Assembly (NCBI GenBank): GCA_003260075.1
Contig: QLIY01000172.1
Coordinates: 1 to 64,000, forward strand
Source of the DNA: Phallusia mammillata
Taxonomy: Eukaryota > Chordata > Ascidiacea > Phlebobranchia > Ascidiidae
DNA length: 64,000 nucleotides
Direction of reading: 5' to 3'
The notes below the pieces were generated by a model, which was not told where the DNA came from, did not search any database, and saw only the letters and a list, made by a program, of their open reading frames with translations. A program made the translations under genes and the position numbers. Positions 56,812 to 64,000 of the stretch are shown piece by piece (the first letter of the stretch is position 1; the number at the start of each line of letters is the position of its first letter).

Positions 56812-59276
56812 TGCTGTTGGATTGCAATAAAAGCTTCGTTTACATGATCGTTTATTACAGGAAGAAAATAAAGTTGGCTGCAGCGTTCAAGGGCTATTAC
56901 ATTTACCATGTGCACACCTTCATTAGCTGTATTTACCCTTTTAAGTCACTCATGAACTATCCTGACCAGCATTTGTGACGACATAAACCCTGTTGTGTGC
57001 AATACATATCATTGTTATCGTTTGTTTTGTTATTGTTGTTTGCTTGCCTTATCTTGTTACTTAACACAAGCAATCGTTTCATGTAGTTTTTTGATGATTT
57101 TATTTTTCACTCCATTTCACTTTTTGGCAATATCATTACGTGTAGCACTATAAACACATACATACAACCAATAGGACAGAGAAAAAAATGTAGACCAAAA
57201 AATATGTTCTTACATATGAGACACAGCTAGTGTATGTCAACAAATTCAACAAAAAAGTTTTAAAGGAAGTTTATGATTCTTTGTTGTACTCATTGAACAT
57301 TGGGGGGGGGGGGACAGCGAAACATGCACTTTTAAACAATAATCATTGACTAAGAGAAGACAAACCTTTAGAAACCAGAAGTTTTAAAGGAAGTTTATGA
57401 TTCTTTGTTGTACTCATTGAACATTGTTAAATGAAAAATACTGATAAAAATGCGACCAATGTCCAAGACCTAATATGTACATTTGAATACATAATCCTAA
57501 TTGATTGTTCTTGAAGTTAGGAAATCGTAATCACAATTTGGATGTTGTGTTTGCACTTGACATATAAGTACTTAATTTGGGCTATTTCGCCTAATTTGCC
57601 AATTCAACTTGACGTGTTGTCTTCCAACCTAATACGGGTCTTATAGGCATGCATATGGTCTTTTAAGTAAAGCGATACCAAAAAGTGCAGTCTTGTTTTA
57701 CCTAGCATTTGCTTTACCATTTTGGAAACCCAACCACGTTGTTTTCATATATTGTACCAACGTTGGTCATTTAAGTGAAAAGGAAAAGGTTTACCTTTTT
57801 GGTGTCGTATTTCGGCTTTCGACGAGTAAATTTTGAATCCTTTTTAAACTCAAATAAACATTATCATTCAATGTCATATCGTTTCAATGCAGGTGTTATC
57901 GTTTTTACCTCAGGTTAATGAGCTGTTATAAACCTGATCTTACCCGAGGTGACAAAACGTGTTGGGCCGTCAACAGACAGGCGGGTAGAAAACAGCAGCA
58001 GCTATTGCTTGCCCTCGGGCAAATGCCAACCTAACTGGCACGGTTATTCAGTCATTTTAACGTGAGTGCTCGAATCAGTAATACGGCTGCTTAATTTCTT
58101 TGAGCAGAAACATAGACATAGTTACGTTATTCGATCCAGTTTAGTTTTTGAGGTTGCTATGGTTGTTTGTGGATTAAGATGGCTAAATCGAAAAAGAATA
58201 GAAAAACATCTTCAAAACGAAAACAAAAATACATAGGTGTCTTAGTGATTTAAGTCATTAATCTGTATAATGTAGCCTACATCTTATCATGTGTTCACTT
58301 CTTCCACGTTTTGATGTTGATTAAAGAATTTCTCTTTTTAATGCATTCGAACGTAATCCAATCGGTTTGGTTATGTGTATATAGTTGTTTGTTTGTGATA
58401 AGGTGTTTGAAGAGATTTTATTGGCAAAAAATTCCAAAACGGCTGGAAATAGTTTTTTTTAATGGTAATAACGTCAACGATGCAGTCCTAAGCGGTAAAC
58501 TTTCTTGTCAAAATCCGTGTTGGTCAAAGAATAAGTCAACAAAAATATGTTACTGTAAAAGGGGCGGATATTGCTTCGTCAGTATGTTGTTGTCATAAAT
58601 CAAAGAAACAATTGTGCGAAAAAGAATAACCTCCAAAAATATCCCAAAACTTTTGCTTAATTTATAAAGACAAGTGCACTTCTAACTTCGGGTTAGAAAT
58701 GTCCGACCGGGCGTTTACAAATATTAACTGCCAGGTTTGTGTGTAAACACCATTTTGCCAATGATCTCTATAGGATGCTCTGAAACACAAACAAAATGCG
58801 TGGACAGGCGGGTTTTTCTCATAATACAAGCTTATCTTCTTAGAGCTCTGTAAGAATGTCGTCTGTCAAAGGTCGTTACGTCAAATGGTCTCATTAACTT
58901 TGACGAGATGTGTTGTTAATAGGCTTTACAGTTTTAGCCCGAGGACTTAACTCGAGGGATAATACACGTAACGTTTAACAGCTAAATGTTCTCACAACAA
59001 ATTACCAAGAACTTAATTTATTTAAAGCGTGTGATAGAGGAGTTTCGTATAGAGTTTTAGGATAGTCTTCAGATTTGTTATAAATGTACAGACTTTTTTG
59101 GATAATTTTAAAACCAAGTGTTTAAAAAACAATATGTATTTCTAGGTACATTAAACATGCGTAAATAATACTGAAGAGTTTTGAGAAGATTTGTGTTTGG
59201 CTGATTTCTTATCAAAGACAGTGGAAAACAAACAATCTGGTAAAAAATACAATAACCAAGACAAATTGCTAGCAGC
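56812..59276. other. Intergenic, with a G12-associated duplication
   Basis: The 47 bases at 57256-57302 (AGTTTTAAAGGAAGTTTATG to CATTG) recur at 57379-57425. Twelve G at 57302-57313 and about 65 other bases lie between. A 95-codon plus frame at 58311-58598 has a hydrophobic start and a Cys-rich end but no other support. Confidence 0.45.
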
Positions 59277-62200
59277 ATGTTGAAACTATCCGGATACATA
59301 ATTGTCCTGGTGGCATTATTGTGCTCACAATCAAACGCACAAAGGGAAAAAGAACCCGAGGAAGTCGAAGAAAAATCGTGGATTTCTTTGTGCAAGTGTG
59401 CCAAGGGTGCCCTAGCTAAAATAAAGCGAGTCTTAACTGACTACACTTCGCGTGTTGGTGGAAAAAACCCAGAGAGCTTTGATCACGTGATCGGAAATAT
59501 CACCGAAATTGCACACAGTGAGTAAATGGGTGTTTCGGGTGTTGTCGAACACAAACCATAAATTAAATTGCCACACGTGATAATTAAACTTGTAGACGTT
59601 TACAATGTCTGACGCGTCGACCTGGGTCACCAGTTTTGAAATCGACCGTTTTAATCACATCATAGCAAAAAAATGTTAAAGTTAAAATAAAACTCTAAAA
59701 CAAATCCTCGGTTTTCCACAAATGCATGAGATTTAGGTTTTACTTATGCCAGAAACATAAATTTGCTGAATACACAGTTTCGCCTTTTGTTGTCGCATCA
59801 AGTACTTCAATACCATTTTAATTTTTAAAACCGACTAGATTTTGGTTGTTTTGTTTTGTTTTGGCCATTTCTTTAACTACCACTGCTAAGGATTTGGCAG
59901 TATCGGAATGTTTGGGGTGTCATTACAGCGTGGCGTGCCTATCCTGCACAAGACAAACCGGAAAATCAAGTTTTCTTATTTATGCGCGTTTGCTTGTTTG
60001 ATGTAATCTTGGATTTTAACCTTATCCACAATAACGAGATAGAACATATAGATTAGGTAATACTGGATATGCATATTGCATGAGGATAGGTTTGCATTAG
60101 TTAATACCACTCCGTAAAAAAGCATTTTTTTCATGTCTGCTGCTTCGATGCCTTTAACGTAAATATTGTTGTTTTAATCAAGAATGCACGAAGACGTCAG
60201 ATTGCCCTTGTCCAGAAGGATTTTTCAAGACAAGGGATAAAAATAGTTGCCTGAAAATATCCGAAGAAGAAGTTGATTGCAATTCGGCAATGAACATGTA
60301 AGGATGTTTAATAAATACGTGCTATTGATACTAAGTAATGTTCTAACACAAAGTAAAATGCCTTAGTTGCCAGTCAATCGCATTCGGATAAGCAAAACGA
60401 AAACAGTTTAAGCACTAAATAATTTTTTTTAAATTTATCTTACACTTGGACAATAACGGTAACAGTGAAATAAAATGCATTTTCAGTTGTTCGAACGACA
60501 ACGCACACTTGGCAATTGCAAAAGATCACAAGCGTCTAACGAAGTTAGCGGATCATATTCGCGACGTTGATCCCACCGACGAAGATTTCTACTGGATAGG
60601 TATAATGAAAGCCTAATAAAAAACATAATTCTATATTTGGTGACATTAAATATATTAAACATGTCAATAAGAAAAACGTTAACACCTGTCAATAAGATTC
60701 ATAAAATATGTAAAAAACGTTAATCACTGCATGGTATTAAACTTTGACGCGGTAACGACTGCAAAAAAGTTTCTAGGCTACAAAAACTGCACAAAATATT
60801 TACGATTAAAAACTTCTCCAATATACACTTACTCTTATATTACGTAACAATATAAAAGGAATAAAGTTAATGTTATTTGTGGCTATGTCACTTTAGTTTA
60901 GGAGGCTCGACTTGCCACCATATTACCAGGTAAATTTTTATACACTTAATTTAGAAAGATGGTTGTGAGTTTTGGTAAGAACTCAGATACATCATCAGTC
61001 ATTCATATCAACACATAAATCAAGTAGACGTTAATATGTGAATTACAATTCCAGGACTATCGTACAATCGCACAAAGGGCGGTGTGCCAGTGTGGACGTG
61101 GGAGGACGGTTCCACGGCAACATACGACATCACCAGTAACCTGAAAAACAACGTTCGAAAGACGTTGATTAGGTATGTGACGTACATTAGAGGCTATTAT
61201 ATGGAAAGCATCTCATTGTCTGATTACCAGGTGGCACGCGGCAATTAAAAAAGGCACTGACGAATTTAATGGAACGTTCGACAAAGACCACGTTGTCTAG
61301 AAATCTCTGATACTGATTTTATTAGTCTTCACGTTGCGTTAAAAAGGGAATTAAATCTAATTTTCATTCATCTGCCATATTCAGCAACTCAACGGTTCTA
61401 TAAAAAATCATTAATATTTTGACATTGGTATTTTTAGCATGCTTGGTTGCAGTAATTGTAGGCTATTTAGAATATAAGCCCTCCCTTTCGGATTAAAGAC
61501 AAAAATTGAACTTGTTTACAGTGACCAATTTACTAATTTACTTTACTTACTTGTTGATATTTTACTCTGAAAAGTCGTTTAAATTAGACAATTTACCAAT
61601 TTCTCCATCCGCCTTAGGGCAAATGCACCAAACATCTTGTGTCATAGGTTACATAAATTTACAATGTGTTACATTATAAAGTTATCCTGCCAATGCATTT
61701 GCACTTCCAACAACTTATATACTGAAACCAAGATAAAACATTACATTAACAACAATTCTGCTCTATTATATTACGTGTCGTTCCTGGTAGCGGTTTTTGT
61801 TCTGTAATCCGGCTCAAAAGGCGATGACGTTTAATTAGGATGATCCAAAACATACGTTTAATCCATGACCACATGGAATTCCACAGTTGCGCTTCCACAG
61901 TTCCAAGACAGCAAGGTCATTTTTCAGCCGAGATTAAATCATGTTAAAAATGTCCGATGTTCAATAGTTTTCATGCAAAAGCTTCAAATACGTTGTACAC
62001 GTAGGATTTTTATGGAACATTAAAAACTATTTGAATATTTTATCAGCAGGTCAATAATCAGAAGAATTATTTAATTTTTACTTGCTTACATGTATAAGTC
62101 TTGTGTCTTAAATTTAATGCAATTTTTCAGACAAACAAGTTAGTATGATTCCCCTTTCAGTTCCTGTTTGATTTAGTTTGGCGAAACCACAACATAATAA

Positions 62201-62395
62201 TTTCCACTGTAGTAGTTTAATGATGCCAGTTCCGTTATAACAATTTACATTTTTTGTAGTGTAAACGAAGGGAAGGTGGTGGAGCGTGTCGCTATCAGTA
62301 AAGACTATGAAGGAGCGCATTGGAAACAAGAAAAATGTGCAGTCAGAAGCGAAACTGGTGAAGTGCCAAAGCACAAGTACATTTGCGAATTGTAA
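59277..62395 (+). CDS. Secreted C-type lectin-domain protein
   Basis: Five plus-strand exons join in phase to 240 residues: 59277-59517, 60183-60297, 60487-60599, 61055-61172 and 62260-62395. Residues 1-21 form a signal peptide (YIIVLVALLCSQSNA). A charged spacer with Cys follows, then a C-type lectin fold opening with CPCPEGFF and ending in KYICEL. Landmarks are NDNAHLAIAKD, FYWIG, VWTWEDGS and the WKQEKC segment before the final Cys. The EPN or QPD calcium-sugar motif is not visible, so carbohydrate binding is unproven. An extra open segment at 61233-61308 has an ACCAG acceptor, starts RWHAAIKKG in phase with exon 4 and ends in a stop. It could be an alternative last exon. Such lectins often act in invertebrate immunity or fertilisation. 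Confidence 0.85.
61233..61308 (+). other. Possible alternative terminal exon of the C-type lectin
   Basis: It follows GATTACCAG and continues the reading frame from exon 4 as WHAAIKKGTDEFNG, then stops at a TAG. A Trp here is where many C-type lectin domains have one. Using it as an internal exon would need a poor donor such as GTTCGA. Confidence 0.4.
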
Positions 62396-64000
62396 GTTGT
62401 TTAATTATTCTATTTTGACTGTACCCATTTTTAACATTGCCACAAATTAGTTCGTAGTTGAATATAAGTTATAAGGTATAGGTACCTATAGGTATAGGTA
62501 ATATATATATCCACAAAATATATTTTACTTTTGTCGGTGTTATTTGGTAGGATATTATAGGGTGTATATTTAAGGAAAATCGGTTACAACCCCCTATTAC
62601 CAGATCTAATCACATGTTTCTCTTTTTAAATTTGGTCTTCAACCATGTTTAGTGGTGTGAACAAATATGTGTCTTGTGCGGTGTTTCGTTAGACATCATG
62701 TCATAGCCAAAAACAAATTATTGCTTTCTTGCGAATTTGCGGATTGGGCAAAAACCGCATCCTGCTCAAACACCTGGAATAAAGTCAAGGAAATTTCCTT
62801 TCCTGATACAAGTAAAAAACCGATAAAAATCTCTGAAGTTTGGAAAAATTTGTTATGTTTGTACTGATTGCGCTATGAAACAAAAAAACATTTTGCATGC
62901 AAACTTGGTGCAATGAAAACGGTTACAGATTATATCAATGCCATTAAAAAATCTGATCTATTTTATAATGTTTATGTTGCTCTGTTATAATTTTAGATTG
63001 TAACTTCAGATTTAGTGGCATAACTTTTCCAATGTTGTAAGTTATAGCAATTATTATTCAAATTTCGTTTTTTTTTCTGTCTACTAATTATATCACCCCA
63101 TTTCGCTTTACACTGACTACAGCTTGGAGAAAGGTTTTGGCAAGTTCCACATGTACAGTTATTCAATACCTTTCAATACCAAATAGACTGAATTTTTTGA
63201 AAATATTTTAAACGTCTTACCCATACAAGCCGAATCCACTAAACCAAATACCTCATTTTTTCGTGTTTATTTCAGCACGATGTTTCGTGTTAATATCCAA
63301 CCTGTCACTTCGAAGAAGGGTGAGAAAAAAGTATCTAGAGGGGGTGAAGGAATTTAAGTATCTCCTACTGAGTTTGTTGTCTTCAGTGACCTTAATAAGA
63401 CAGATTGAACGCAACACACTTTTTGTTTGTGCTTTTTGTAATGCCGTATTTTACTTGTAATGTTCACCGTTGTATTTTGCGATGTTTTTCGTATGCCTTC
63501 TTAAACTTGTATGAAGAGGCAATGTAGCGCAAACGCTTGCACTTCAAACGTTGTTGAATTTTTAAACATATCTTTGGTGATTTGCATCTTAGACGGATTT
63601 TAGCTTGTTTAACATTTATAGTTCAATACCAGGTTTGAAAGCACCGTTACAGTTAAAATAAACAAGCCTTTCGAGATTTAATGCTTTTGTCATTTTTGTT
63701 TTTGTTTTTTACATGTTTAAAAATATAAGTTACATTTTAATATTGCAACTATCAATACAAGACAGAAAGCAATCAAACTCAAAATACTTCACCCCAAACT
63801 TGCCATACTTGAACAATTCCATTCGTGGCCTTTTTGCTTTCTTGCTGGTTTTTAAAAAAAGTAAAAAAAATTGCTGATTGAAATTGCTGGAGAATTTATC
63901 AAATCTTTCCGTTAAAATGACCAGCAATTATAGTGTCTATTGTTCTGCAAACAGTATTGGTTAATACATTCGAAATCAAATTCGTTGTGAAATGTAAGTG
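62396..64000. other. Downstream region; no convincing gene
   Basis: Short frames only. Nothing supportable up to the window end. Confidence 0.4.

Noticed and set aside
1..64000. CRISPR arrays, tRNA or rRNA genes
   Set aside because: No spaced direct-repeat array, tRNA cloverleaf or conserved rRNA segment was recognised by eye. A tRNA scan would be needed to exclude a missed tRNA.

Overview
This is a eukaryotic window, almost certainly from an invertebrate animal, and I infer a tunicate (ascidian) without being able to name the species. The DNA is AT-rich. Genes are split into short exons with small GT-AG introns, and there are many short DNA transposons. The families are animal ones: TMEM26, a rhodopsin-class GPCR, an axonemal SAXO-like protein, a PMP22/claudin-like protein and a C-type lectin. 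No prokaryotic operons, rRNA or tRNA genes were recognised. The assembly looks like two divergent haplotypes stitched together. Six single-N gaps and a set of 10-12 base runs of G or C mostly sit between two near-copies of the same local sequence.

Layout. 1-300: last exon of an FG nucleoporin (NUP153-like), + strand. 1488-2031: an unrecognised exon chain (+). 2431-4736: TMEM26-like gene A (+) with a one-base frameshift. 6357-8392: TMEM26-like gene B (-), intact. 12805-13601: remnant of a third TMEM26 copy (-). 15937-19115: homocysteine S-methyltransferase (HMT) gene 1 (-). 19790-20511: 5' remnant of a Ty3/gypsy-type LTR element. 20628-22542: four-helix PMP22/claudin-like gene (-). 23040-26760: decayed non-LTR retrotransposon (-) holding a younger hAT-type insertion. 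26761-30745: no convincing gene. 31783-39573: HMT gene 2 (+), a paralogue in opposite orientation with repeat-filled introns and damaged splice sites. 40199-43470: class A GPCR with 8 coding exons (-). 45434-47245: unrecognised 100-residue protein (-). 48220-51670: decayed TPR-protein and membrane-protein reading frames (-), cut by a 718-bp transposon. 54076-56811: SAXO-like axonemal protein with 9 exons (-). 59277-62395: secreted C-type lectin (+).

The most interesting signal is in intron 4 of HMT gene 2. Two tandem 282-bp repeats each contain a complete type I hammerhead self-cleaving ribozyme: CTGATGA and GAA cores, three perfect helices, and a GUC cleavage site. Damaged relics of the same repeat lie in intron 1 of TMEM26 A. 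This is the architecture of a retrozyme-like or Penelope-associated element. A second notable repeat has ATGGGTCCCC termini, a terminal hairpin and a variable array of about 160-bp units. It resembles the pearl/HINE class of Helentron-related elements.

The genes do not form a pathway together; they are ordinary neighbours in a compact animal genome.
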